From NCBI GenBank assembly GCA_016490735.1, contig JAEMWC010000623.1, forward strand, positions 125,001 to 189,000: 64,000 bases of DNA, given 5' to 3'. The notes below the pieces were generated by a model that worked only from the letters and a program-made list of their open reading frames with translations, searched no databases and was not told the DNA's origin. Below are positions 50,388 through 62,389 of the stretch, in pieces. Every line of letters starts with the position of its first letter. Position 1 is the first letter of the stretch. Both the position numbers and the translations under genes were made by a program. The DNA comes from Pachyseris speciosa (taxonomy: Eukaryota; Cnidaria; Anthozoa; Scleractinia; Pachyseridae).

Positions 50388-51277
50388 AACTCAATATTCA
50401 CATACAAGTCAGGAGTTATACTTAAAATTAATTAGTGAACCTATGAAACTCAATTTAGTTAGATTGTCACATAAAATTTACACAGAGATGAAAGTGGCAG
50501 TGTTGTGGGGGTATCAGGATTTTTGGTCAAAATTCACTGCCTATAAAATGGAAGCACTTCATTAATACTGGACTTCTTTCCAAATCACTAATTTGAAGAA
50601 ATTAAGTGAATCTAGGGTAAAGGAATGAGCTGAAATACCGATATGTTACAACCGATTTCTAGCAAGGTACAAGAGGAAAACTTGAAAAATATTGGCTCAG
50701 TGTTTCCAAGTTTAAACCCATCCCTATCTTGGCCATCTGCTGCTGAAAACAATAAACATTTTCCTTTGATTACAATATCCTTTCAAAGGAATTTTGAGCC
50801 TTATCTTGCTGCTGCTATCAACTTAAAAGTTCAGTCTGTTTCTAAAAACAGTGTGATACTGCCCCTTTAAATATTTCAAACATGCAACATCCTTAACTGT
50901 CTAATTTGGAAAATTATTGTTTACCATGTATATCAGAGGGTCATCTTTAACAGCCAGCACTACTGGCTACTTTTGTAATAAAACAGTTTTATCAAGATGA
51001 ATGACAAACAAAGTGCAGTAGTCACTGCAAGTGTAAAAAGAAAAGAAAATATTGTGGGAGTAATAGAGAGGAAATCAGACAATGATATATGGTTTTAATC
51101 TTCCAATGAAGTTAAATGATGTATAATTGGCTATTATCATATGACCTGTTTGGCCCTGCAAGCGCTTTAATTGTAAAACTATCGAGAAAATTCCCGTATG
51201 AGGGCTGTACGCATTAATTTGGTTTATCAACGGAGTTGATATTGTAAATTGACCACGGTACAGGGATTAAAAAAACT

Positions 51278-51305
51278 GACGTTTCTAGTGTTAGCCCTTC
51301 GTCAG
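51278..51305 (-). ncRNA. Second degenerate hammerhead-like core
   Basis: The minus strand reads CTGACGAAGGGCTAACACTA then GAAACGTC. Both core strands CUGANGA and GAAA are present, but stem II (GGGC against ACTA) has two mismatches. It resembles hammerhead motifs of Penelope-like elements. It is likely a relic. Confidence 0.4.
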
Positions 51306-51429
51306 AGCGAATGTTCACAACAGTTTTAAGGGTTCCGTAAACTACAATACATGTACATATGTTATTGGTAGTGTTAAGCATCTGGCGGGGTCCTATGGAT
51401 GTAACTTCTTGCAGACAGAATCTGAAAAG

Positions 51430-52060
51430 ATCCATGAAAATCTCATTATTTTTTTCACAGTAAATTCATGGTATTTTCAAAACTTTTTCATGGGGTTTTC
51501 ATTGTCAAATTAATGGTTTTTGCTTGGGGTTTTTACCATGAAATTGCCATGAAAAAAGCATTAAAAATACCATGATAATCCTGTGAAAACCAGCAGATTC
51601 ATGACCCATGAAATATTCAACATTTTGTAAAAGGCCATGAAAAAGTCATGAAAAGGCTATTAAATTTTAATAGCACATGATATGGTATTTTAATGGAATG
51701 TTAATGATGCTGAAAAACCCATGAAACACCCATGAAAAACCACCATAGAAAAAGCATTAAAAAACCATGAAAAACCTATGAAAACCAGCAGATTCATGGC
51801 CCATGAAATTTTCCACATAATGGAAAACCCATGAATTTAGAATGAGTATTTTCATGATGTAAGTTTCATGGGTTTTTCATATGTGAAAAAACAACCATAG
51901 CCCCTGAAAATCCCTTGAAGGTTTTCATGGCTTTTCCATGGTTTTTTAACCCCATTTGAGGGTTGTCCATCACATTCATGGGGAAGGTGATGCCACACAA
52001 GAACCATGAAAATTCCATTTAATTCTGAATGCAATAAAACTGAAAAACATACCTTGACTG
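51430..52060. repeat. CATGAAAA word array
   Basis: About 630 bp made of CATGAAAA, CCATGAAA, TTTTCATGG and close variants in both orientations (for example AGCAGATTCATGACCCATGA and AGCAGATTCATGGCCCATGA). Open frames here are artefacts. Confidence 0.75.
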
Positions 52061-53899
52061 GAAAATCTAAGACCTTTATGGCCATTAAATTAATAAGTAA
52101 ATGCTAAGATAAGTCTTTAATTGATGAAAGCAAAGGATGAAACAGATTTGAAGCTGTGCAACAATTTTATTTTAACAATACACAAGTGACACTTTACAGA
52201 CAAATCACGTCAAACTATTAAACTACATGGGCCAAAGAGATTTTTTTTTCCAAAGTTTTACGTACACAGTATCAGGTAAGTTTTAATGTTAAGCGTAGTT
52301 GCCCAAATCACAAATTTATATAATGATTATTAGTGTCATAAATATTTCAAAAATGTAAAAATTATGTTTCAAACTTGTGCATTCAAGGGAAAGCCGATCT
52401 TGAGATCTGTACATGTGAATATTAAATTTACATGAACTGGAACAAGATGAAAGCAAAAACGGCAAACAGTAGACTTAGCTCATTTATTTAAATTTTGTAT
52501 TGTTCAGGGAGCTTCTTTTGCTGTCCGCGGATGAGGTTGTCAACATGTCCCGCTCCAGGTTGTATTTTTTATTCATGTCTGAAACAAAAATAAGGCCTGT
52601 TTCAAACGTCACGCTACTGTCGTGTCGATTTAATAAAAGTTAAATTGAATTTAGTGTCGAGCCAAATTCAAAATCCAGCAAAACAAACCTTGTATCCAAA
52701 ATGCTAAACATACATATTTTTATTAGCAAATTACATGTAGCGTCGTTCTAGACTGGTTTAGTCATGAATTCGTTAGAGTACTCAAGATAATTAAGATCTC
52801 AGCTAGACCTACCGAATAACTGACCAAAAGTTAACTCGATCTGTAGTTTTACAACAGTTGGATTACACTTTGCCGAGGAGCACTCTGATGATCTTGTTCA
52901 CAGTTTTACTGTGCCGTTGACAAGTTATGGGCTTTTATAATTTAAGAACTGTTCCTATTTCTAATAACAGAGTAAACTTATTTACTTACCAAAAACATTC
53001 AAAATTCTCGATTTAAAAATGGCTTGCCGACCTCTAAATCCACGGTGATGCGTTCATTTCCTTTGACATCAGCGCCACAATCTTCAGCCTTTCGTTTACT
53101 ATAATAAGGCTGTTGTTATTCACCCTGTAAACCACTCAAAAAACCATCTATGCGAAACAAAAAACCTACAATTATTCGCACGATAGACCAACCGAAAACA
53201 CAATTCAAAGATAGGCGCCAAGAGAGAATGAATAGAGGTTCTTTGTTCGCTGAAAAGCACGAGATAGTCACGTGAAAATTCTCGCACTATTATTGGCTGT
53301 TGCTGAGTAACATCCACTGGACTACTTGATTGCGGTCTTCAAGTGAATTATCTCTGTTCAAGTGCTCGCTTCGTTTGCATCGGTAATTCGAGGATATGAA
53401 TCCAATTTCTGGCGAAGATTTTGACGAAAACACACTTTAGGAAGAGATTCATCTTCAGCTGAGTACAAAACATGCTTTAGATGTTTGTTACCGAACGCTG
53501 ACGAGATAGCGAAGGAACAAACGAGTTCGTGGAGGTGAGAAAAATCCATCGCTAACTCTCGCTCGCTTTTAAGTCTTACGTTCGTTTCATTTCAAAGGAC
53601 TTTGTAAATTTCATGAGCTTTCCGGATAAATCACTGAGTAAATGTGTGACTTAAGGATTGCATTTTATTTTATGTAATTGTCTTTTTGCCTTTTTGTACT
53701 ATGTTGTGTTTATATAAGTTAAGCTCAAAGTAGGCTTAATCATAAATTTGTTTCCTTGAAAGAATTAAAGTCTTGGTCTTAAAGAATCACAAAACTTTGC
53801 AGTCTTTTTTTAATTTAAAGTCACTGTGGTGGAACTTTAACTTGATATTGAATGGCCACAAATTGCTCAAATTTGCATTTTGATGTCTCAGCTTACCAT

Positions 53900-54075
53900 T
53901 GATTCCAAGACATTTCCAGCAATTCCAAATGCGATTTTTGTGGATTTTTGTTTAGTCTTAGAATTTTTGGGAATTCCTTGTAATTCCAAGTTATTCCTAA
54001 CTTGATCAGGGAACATTCCCAGATATTCTAATTAATTCCAAGCCTTTGGTTTCATCCTAATTCCTAGGAATAATC
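53900..54075. repeat. AATTCC word array
   Basis: A short stretch enriched in AATTCC, ATTCCAAG and AATTCCT words. Same style of degenerate word repetition as the other arrays, but single-copy here. Confidence 0.45.
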
Positions 54076-54739
54076 AATTGTGGACCACAATGGAAACTAC
54101 TGGGCTACCAGTAATATGTTTACCCCTATAAAGTGGCAGTATAAAGACTTTTGTAGAGAGCTGAAAAATCAGGCCGTGGATTTTGATTACGAAGAATCAT
54201 CTTTATTTGAATGGAACTGTGATAAGATATTTCAGCTGATCACGTTTTATGATGAGAAGTTTCCTTCAGTCTAAACAACTCATGAAAATGGCTGGCTTGT
54301 CCCTCCCTCTAGCCTTTTTGCCCATCCGAACAAAATTAATGTCACTTTTGGTAAAACACAGCATGAATGTTGCCATGACAATCTGGGAAGTACCCAAGGT
54401 GTGACACACAGTGGGCCCTTCCTTGAAAAATCCTAGCTATGCCCCTTAGTGTGGTCTACACTTAATCCGGTCGCCATGTTTCTTTCGTTTTAAATTATAT
54501 TATTCTTTTGGTCACTTGTTACGGCACATTGTCCCATTTTTATTCTACTTTTATTGTCATCCCAGTACTGCTCCAGTATTGTTCTGGTACAAGTTTACAA
54601 GTCTAACACCTTTATTATGGTCTATGATCTGTTGGCTTGAATTTTGATGCAAGGTAGTGACATCTATTTGTCCTTTCTTGATTGCCTTTCAATTTTAATA
54701 AATAAAATTTCAAAAGTCTGTATCAACTATAATTTATTC

Positions 54740-55200
54740 AAGGCATGTGTGGTGAATTTTCATGATTCCCACCTTTTAAGTCCTAGAATCATCAATTCAT
54801 GACCCATGAAATCAGTAATGTAAACGAAATCTTTTTATATGCCATGAAAAGTATGTTTTCATGGGTCATTAAAGACATTGTGTCAAGTTTCATGGATTAT
54901 TAATGGCCCATGAAATCGAAGACCACACCACCAGCCATTTTCATGGCCCACGAAAGTCCAAACACATGACTTTCATGGGCCATGAAATATATAATGTGAC
55001 AAGTTTCATGGCAAATTCATGGCCCATGAATGTATCTCCTTATCAAATTCATGGGTCATGAAATAAAATGCCAGTCATTTTCATGGAAAATTTATGGCCA
55101 AAAGAGAACCCATGAAATTACATTTTGCAGTTTTCATGGTCCATTAAATGGCTTTCATGGGGTTTTCACAGAAAATTCATGGCATTTTCATAAAACTGTG
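54740..55200. repeat. CATGAAAA word array, second copy
   Basis: About 460 bp of TTCATGGGTCATGAAAT, GGCCCATGAAA and CATGGCAAATTCATGG-like words, the same vocabulary as 51,430-52,060. The two may be the ends of one nested element, but I could not match exact termini. Confidence 0.7.
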
Positions 55201-55256
55201 GCTCATAGTGGGTTGTGATAAATGATTAAATTTGTTGTGATTAATTAGTCAATGTT

Positions 55257-55939
55257 TACAGTCAAGTAAGGTCAAGCCTACCCCCTAGATTACATTAATG
55301 AGTTGATTATTTCAACATTGAACCCGTTCGTTGTTTTGAATAATGCAATCATTTTTTAAATATTCGAATCAAACTTCAATTGCTGATTGGACTATGTCCA
55401 TGGATGTGTTTGAAAAACGCATGCGACCAACGACACTTTATTTCTGTCATCTCTTTTAATAGAGCACACCTTTTTTAGCCCTTTAAAATCCAACAATATT
55501 ATTCTTTCCAAGAATCCTAAAAATAATAAATTCCTACGGAGTGAAATTAAACACAGCTGATGTGTGATAGCATACAGCGTTGTAAACAACCAAAACTATT
55601 GACGAGAAGACTTGCTGGAACTTCACCTGAAATCCTTTTATCACAAATAAGACTTCTACAAGCTCTATGGGATGTAGAAAGCAAAAAAACTGCTCGATAA
55701 TAAAATTTACAATACTGTTTTTCACCTATCATTTCCACTCACCACTGGACGCCATGTTGGACGCTTCGATTTCCCATATAAGGAGCATCTTTTGTTCGAT
55801 TAGTCCAATCAGCAATCGAAGTTTGATTCAAATTTTTCAAAAATGATTGCATTATTCCAAACGACTAACAGGTTCACTGTTTAAATAATCGACTCATTAA
55901 TGTAATCTAGGGGGGTACATTTGACCTGACTCGACTGTA
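55257..55939. mobile_element. Small TIR element of about 683 bp with ~140-bp inverted repeats
   Basis: The left arm TACAGTCAAGTAAGGTCAAG...ATTGCTGATTGGACT is the diverged inverse of the right arm AGTCCAATCAGCAATCGAAG...GACTCGACTGTA. Shared words include CTAGATTACATTAATGAGT. The word TTAGTCAATGTT occurs just outside both ends, exactly adjacent on the left and about 14 bp away on the right. There is no coding capacity: a non-autonomous DNA transposon. Confidence 0.65.
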
Positions 55940-56029
55940 TTAGATAAATAAATTAGTCAATGTTAATGTTGTCAGTTGATTTCATGTTATTTAAGATCTT
56001 AACATGCCTGGCTTAATTCTTCTTCCAAA

Positions 56030-56668
56030 CAGCCTAACTTTACATTGTCTGAACATTCTTACAAGAATCTTAAAATGAAGATGTTAAGAACTGCATAAAG
56101 ATCCTGTCAAGATTTCTAAGAGAATGTTCAAAAGAATTGTTAAGATCTTTCAAGATCTTATCAAGATCTTCAAATGCTTAGAACTGGATTTTCTTGTGAG
56201 ATTATTGATTATAAAATGTACTAAGATCTTATTAATATCTTCCAAGAATCTTAACATGTAAGAAGTTAAGATCTGCATTAAGATCCTGCCAAGATTCTGT
56301 TAAGATCTTATCAAGATCTTAAAATGCTTAGAATTTCATATTCTTGTAAGAATTAAGATTATGAAATAAACTAAGATCTTACTAAAATCTTTAAGAATCT
56401 TAAAATAAAAGATGTTAAGATCTGCATTAAGATCCTACCAAGATTCAGTTAAGATCTTACAAGATCTTATCAAGATCTTATCAAGATCTTAAAATGCCTA
56501 AAACTGAATTTTTCTTTTAAGATTTGACAAAATATATACTAAGATCTTATTAAGATGTGAAATCTTAAACAAGATCTTACTAAGATCTTAATCTTAATTG
56601 CAATCTTACAAGATTCTTACAAGATCTTGTAAGATCTTGTAAGATCTTAATAAGATTTCCACCTGGGT
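56030..56668. repeat. AAGATCTT array, right
   Basis: Degenerate AAGATCTT/TCAAGATCTT/AAGAATCTTA words with regular spacers such as AATGCTTAGAACTG recurring every 110-130 bp, ending in the inverse of the 49,374 terminus. Confidence 0.75.
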
Positions 56669-58439
56669 AATTATGTACAGTTGTATGGAACTATGTGGAC
56701 ATCTTTTGAAATTAGCTTTCCAATTTAAAGGCCTATTTTTCTCCCTTGATCCAATATTGGCATCTTTTTTTGTTTTAAAATTGTGTGGTTGTTAAAGGAA
56801 GGAAACATTTAGCTCTACACTAAAGCATACAGCTGTAGGAGCAAAACAAAGCAACAGCAGTGTAGACCTCATCACAGAGATCTCATCAAGAAAGAAATTA
56901 TCACTCAGTTTAGACAATTGTAGAATGCCCAATGGGGCATGAAAATTGCAGTTCATAAAGAGACACAATGACAAGTCAGTTTGAATTTACACTGAAGAGT
57001 GGAGCCAAGCCACATAGTCCATTATGCAAACTGACCTTGAAGTAAAAACATCAAACATGAGGAAAACAGTTATCCAGACATATACACAATTTACTCATCA
57101 TCAAATCAGTTTCCAAATTGCAGTAAGTTGGCCCTCAGTGAATTGGTAGAAACTTCAAGGCAAAAAGCACCCAACATGAAACCTCATTTTCTTGTTACAG
57201 TACATGTCATGTAAGTACTTTAAATTTGATAAAAAAAACAATGCTGTATGAATTGGCCATTACCATGTTGCCACACTTGGTTCTTCTGACTTTAAATGGG
57301 CCAAAATTTACAAAAATTATAGATATACAAAACTTTCCCAAAGTAATACAGTCTGTAAAAGAAAAATGAAGAAGAATAAACAGAAAACATATTTGCGGCC
57401 ATTAATTGTGAGATAAAACAAGGGCTTCAAAGGTCTAAGGAATTTCATGTCACACGAAATTCATGAATTATTGGTCACGGCGTGTACAGCCCTGTAATGC
57501 ATCAAGGCTGAAGATGGGTCTTTTACTTTGAGTGTTCACATCTTCATTGATGTGCCTACTGTTGTGGTAATGCAACTATTAATTCTGTTAACGCTAACTC
57601 GACCAAAAAATTGTGTGGTACAAAATTAATTCTGGCCACAGCTGCCGTCCAATAAAGTCTGCTTGATTTCATATCAGTGTCCTGACTTTTTTTTTACAAC
57701 GAGAAAAGAAATAGAGACAAAGCTAATTTATAGTTGTATATATTTTTATCCCAATCACAGTAGACAGTAATATGTCAATTAAATTACACTGTAGTTAACT
57801 TGCTTTATTTACTGTGTATCATGTAGAAATGACCTTCAAATGCTGTTTTTTTTTCCATAGTACAGTGCTTGTGTCCAGGCAAGTATTTGGGGTGTTAAAA
57901 CATACCGGTAAATCTCTATCCTGCTTGATTGTATTTGAAATGCTTGGAGCCTTACTTTTGTTTTGCAATAGTTGTGCTAAACAGCTACCGAGTATTGTAT
58001 GGCATGTGCCTCCTTTTATTGACTGTAGTGATAGCTTATTCAAGTATTACAACTGTCAGTGAGACCATCACTGTATGAGAGCAGATCAAAGGCAAGTGGA
58101 ACTATCTAAAATTTTTAAATTTATTTTTTTGCATCATAAGGTTGTATGTTCACTGCTTTTTGCCTTTTTTTAACTTTTACAATAATTAGTCATTTAACAA
58201 GCTTCAGTTTATGGCTTGTAATGAGAATGTGCAATGAAGACCATGCTGTAATTACAGTTTATTCTCCTGCATTTCTGAAATTTCATTACTGCTGGGGTGT
58301 TTTTCATACCATTTAGACTGTATGATTGTCTAGTTGTTGTGTGTAATGAAGAATAACATTCAAGATGGCTTCATGTTCATGGAACAAGCATAAAACTCCT
58401 AGGCCCAATCATATCTGCATGTGCCATTGCAGCATTAAC
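56669..58439. other. Intergenic DNA
   Basis: No supported gene. Short frames only. Confidence 0.4.
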
Positions 58440-58560
58440 ACCAATCCTTTTCAAGTTTCAAGTTTATTGAGTCTTCCAAAAAAAATTACTTACAATGAAC
58501 ACCGCCTGCAAATAGCGAGCTAATCTAGGCAGGCGGTGTTGAGGACATACAAACATGAAT
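58440..58560. repeat. Short interspersed repeat end with hairpin
   Basis: TTCAAGTTTCAAGTTTATTG, then CACCGCCTGC paired with GCAGGCGGTG around about 17 bp. It resembles the 3' region of the 11.4-kb SINE in layout (complementary GC words next to a TTTATT tail) but not in sequence. Confidence 0.4.
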
Positions 58561-60293
58561 TAATGTTTGCGTCATCCCTGCAAACTGCAATGATGCTTGG
58601 TCATTAGAAGGTTAAGACACAGTGTTGACATGCTTGAGCATACAAAATAATTATAAGACTGTCTTCAGGCCTGCCATCATGGCTTGTAACACTTAAAAAG
58701 TAGATCATGTTTTCCAGAGACCTACACCAAGACCATCTACATGTAACAGTATTGTTTGGGAGATCGTGGCAGTAATGATCCTCTGGCACTCAAGATTTGA
58801 ATCTTTGAATCTTTCAGCCTGGCCAATGTATGTAGCATTTTGTATTATGTTAACATGCACATATTTTTCAATATTTAAGCTCATATTTTCATTCTGGTTT
58901 CTGAACTGTACAGTGCAGTGTATATGTTTATACTTGGCCTTGACATCCGGTTTTTTTAATCTTCAGGCTGAATACATGTAGTTACATGTGCAGTATATGG
59001 CAGACTACTTTACAGTGTATGCTCAAGTTGCAAAGAAAAGTAAAACCTTTTAAGGTAAGAACTTTCTGTAACATAGCATGATGATGGAATGTGACCATTA
59101 TTGAACCTTTTGTCGTCTTCAGAATTTTTGTTCCACCTCATGCAACCTTGATCCAGTGTAACATAAAAGAGATCACATCAGCATGATGGGCTTGTGATTT
59201 CTTTTAAGTCCTGGTCAAACTATTGAACAAAGTTGGATTTAACATTGCAAGATTGTTCGACCGTTTGGCCGCCCATGTTGGATGATGTCTGTCAAACAAT
59301 TTTTGCTAGATCAAGTGTTGGATAGAGTTTGCTTTTCATCAAACATTACGCCCAACAATTCTGCTCAATGAAAAAAATGTTGCAGTGTTTTACTGCTCTT
59401 CCAACAAAGCTGTATCCTGATGCAAGTCACATTCACCCAGCTAGCCAATCAATAGTTGCTATTTTCGGGCTCTCTTTGCAGATGTCTGGTTCAACAGCGT
59501 TAAAAATTTCTGATTACTGATCCGGGCTTGTTGATTCTAATCATCTCCCTAAACACGGGTGTTTTTTGCAATGATAACTGTAAAACGGTATGGAACATAC
59601 CCTTTTCAGCTTGTTCTCTTAACCATTCCATGATTTTTTCTCACTTCACACCGAACACTGAACAGCTCTGGTACCATAAACATAAACGCGAAGCACTTTT
59701 GGTTTCCACTTTAGTGCTACAGTGTACATGTATGTTTTAAATTACATTTTAGCATCAAGTTGTACCAGTAGCTTGTTTTTCCACTATAGTTTGGATACAT
59801 GTAGTTTGGCCAGGGCTTTACACTACACTGTATGTCTTAAATTACTGTGCTCCCACTTTAAAAGAATGAAATAATGCTGTAAAATACATGTATATTTGTG
59901 TATTTGTCCATACCCTATGATCATCAGTTAGGTGAACTATCTAATATTTACCAATTTCAAATTGGAAAGTTCGTTACTTTTCAAGAAAGGCTTCCCTCCT
60001 GATGCATTCAGAGAACTGTGTTTGCTTACAAGTCATATTCATCGTCACAATACTAGACATTGCAACTGTACTGTGTAGAACTAATATCAGACAGTTTGCA
60101 ATAAGTTTCCAGACCTAAACTGTTTAATTCCTTTCATTTAGAAATTCAGAATGCTGACAGTATTTCTCTGTTGAAATTTGAATTAAGAACATTTCCCCTC
60201 TATTGACTACTCCTATTTTGAATGTGTTGTTTTATGTTTTGCTGCCGGTGTGTGTTTGTTTGTGTACTTGCTTTTTACATGTAACCTTAATGT
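58561..60293. other. Intergenic DNA
   Basis: No supported gene, RNA or repeat. Confidence 0.4.
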
Positions 60294-60344
60294 AACATGA
60301 TAGTAATGCATGAAGCCCCAAACAGAAACTTGAAAAAAATCCTA

Positions 60345-60415
60345 GTTCCAGATGGGATTCGGACCCACGACCCTCCGCGATCTAGACGGACACTCTAACC
60401 ACTGAGCTACTGGAC
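60345..60415 (-). tRNA. tRNA-like cloverleaf (anticodon-position AGA), repeat-borne
   Basis: 71 nt. D arm GCTC...GAGT, anticodon stem TCCGT/GCGGA with the 7-nt loop CTAGATC (AGA at the anticodon position), T arm GTGGG/CCCAT. The acceptor GTCCAG/CTGGAAC pairs apart from one extra base. A serine tRNA would need a long variable arm, absent here, so a working tRNA is unlikely. Probably a transposon-borne copy supplying an RNA polymerase III promoter. Confidence 0.4.
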
Positions 60416-60635
60416 ACTCTATGGTGAGCAAGGGTGAAATGTGGGTTTTGACTGGAACCGCATCACGCGGTCACACAGCCAAATAATGACTGGCACACAC
60501 ATAATTATTTACTGCATCGAGCAGTCACATTGAGGCATATCAAAGATGCATATTGAGGCATATCAAAGATGGCTGTGTGACTGCATGATGCGGTTCCAGT
60601 CAAAGCCCACATTTCACCCTTGCACACCACAGAGT

Positions 60636-60706
60636 GTCCAGTGGCTCAGTGGTTAGAGCATCCATCTAGATCGCGGAGGGTCGTGGGTTTGAATCCCATC
60701 TGGAAC
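60636..60706 (+). tRNA. tRNA-like cloverleaf, second arm
   Basis: Inverse partner of the copy at 60,345-60,415. A box TGGCTCAGTGGTTAGAGCA and B box GGGTTTGAATCCC. The anticodon stem has one mismatch (TCCAT/GCGGA). Considered repeat-borne, not a functional tRNA gene. Confidence 0.4.
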
Positions 60707-60868
60707 TTGGATTTGTTTTCAACTTTCTGGGGTTTAATGCATTACTATCATGTTGTATTTCTTATTTCACTCACTTTGGTAACCTAAATGTATTGATTAA
60801 TTAAATAAGCTACATGTGTGCCTAAAAATCATGATTGAGTTAAGCTTGTGGGATGTGGCTGGAGTGAC

Positions 60869-61051
60869 AAGGATACTTCACAAATTAATGTGATCAAGTA
60901 AGCTGAAGCCACTCTAAGGGCACTAAGGTCACAAGGTAGCAGGCATTACACCTTACCCCAGGTTTAAGGTGTAATGCTTGCTACCTTGTGGCCTTAGTGC
61001 CCTTAGAGTGGCTTCAGCTTACTTGGTCACATTAATTTGTGAAGTATCCTT
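60869..61051. repeat. 183-bp near-perfect palindrome
   Basis: Arms of about 87 bp: AAGGATACTTCACAAATTAA ... AAGGTAGCAGGCATTACACC and the inverse, around a 10-bp centre (CCCAGG...). Only a few mismatches were seen. TAAAAATCATGATT occurs on both sides (60,823 and 61,052), but not directly at the palindrome ends on the left. Confidence 0.85.
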
Positions 61052-62389
61052 AAAAATCATGATTTCCAAGTTGTAATTTTTTAGGAGCCGTTAGCTTGTA
61101 TAAGCCCCAATGGTTTCTCTATGGACATCCTCGCCATTATGTTTCTCATTTTTTTGTTATTTATCTTTTGTATTTTAATACATATTTATCTTGTAACAAT
61201 GTGTAAGACATATGGAAAAAAAATAAAGTGAAACTGTTCAAATTGCCTGCTCCAAAAAAAAAAAATTCATCTCTCCTTTAAATAAAACTTAATGTGACCT
61301 GCAGTACAAGCAATTTTTTCTTCTAGCCAATCTGGTATCATACATATGTGCTACAAAGAGTCCTTTGAAGTTTACCCCTAATAGTAATTTCCTTTTCATA
61401 CCTTATACATGCTGCTGTAACAGTAAGGTACATGTACTTGTCATTGCCACCACATTAACTCTACCCAATTTTTTTGCCTTTATGCAAACTGTAATATGTT
61501 AAGCCTATACTAAGCATGAAATAGCCTCCACAGTAAAGTCTTATTACCATTGCTTTTCCTTGAAGGCATAATGATTAATATTACAATGCATGTAAGTTAC
61601 AGAAGCTTTTCACAGCCAATAACAGTCCCTAGTCCAGGCAAACCAAGTCTTTAAAATAATCAATCTTTGTGTACGGTTGACCCACCGAATCTTTCCTTAT
61701 TGATGGTCTATCCAGTGTTGACCAATTGATGCACATACAGTACACTGTAATAGCCTCCTATGCAGCTGTTACTTACATGTTGGTCGTATTCTCCCTCCCC
61801 ACCAACATCTGCTGAACGGAGCCGGACATTCCCTTCCCAGGAACTGACTAATCACATCATGGCTGTTAAATTTTGGTGGCTACATGTAAGTTCCTGTAGT
61901 CTCCTTTGCAGCCATTTTTGTCAGTTCTCTTCTCCCTCCAGATTGAATACTTAGACACAATGGGAATGGAATTTCCAGCTTAGTTCACCAGATATTAGTG
62001 GGGAGGGATTAAGGATAGACCCAAACAGCAGCTGCAAAGGAGGCTAATGCACATAAGTGATGTTTTCAACATTAAGGAATACATGTACATGTATATCTAT
62101 ATGCGTAGATACATAATTATATTGTGTTGTATCATACAAATCAAATGCTAGCATTTTCTTTGTTCCTTCAATCAGTTTAGTTCATTTAAAGTGTTTTTTT
62201 TTTCTTTTACAGAAAGAAAAATAGCACATCAGAGTATCAAGGACACCAACTTCATTGCCAAAGGAATTTGTCTTGGGTGGTCATCTATTTATGGTCTGGG
62301 AAAAGCAATCAGTATAATTTTATCCTGATGAGTGGCAACTCTGTGATCATCTTTCAGTCAACTGCAGCCTGTTGACATCCTAAAATATT
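61052..62389. other. Intergenic DNA
   Basis: No supported gene. TTTTTTCTTTTACAG at about 62,197-62,211 looks like a splice acceptor, but the sequence after it has no recognisable coding content. Confidence 0.35.

Larger units (their letters stand above)
49372..56668. mobile_element. Word-array TIR element (AAGATCTT type)
   Basis: The left end ACCCAGGTGGAAATCTTATT (49,374) is matched by its inverse ending at about 56,668 (AATAAGATTTCCACCTGGGT). Each end continues into a degenerate array of AAGATCTT/AAGAATCTTA words: 49,390-49,880 and 56,030-56,650. No long frame exists inside; other repeats are nested. No exact target duplication is visible, so it is older than the ATCGAT element or its ends are misjudged. 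Confidence 0.6.
60294..60754. mobile_element. Foldback element with a tRNA-like sequence in each arm
   Basis: The left end AACATGATAGTAATGCAT is the exact inverse of the right end ATGCATTACTATCATGTT. The arms are about 180 bp each, nearly inverse along their length (through CCACATTTCACCCTTGC and GACTGGAACCGCAT), and flank a short centre. Each arm holds one tRNA-like sequence on opposite strands. No protein is encoded. It is either an inverted dimer of a tRNA-SINE or a MITE that captured a tRNA. Confidence 0.75.
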
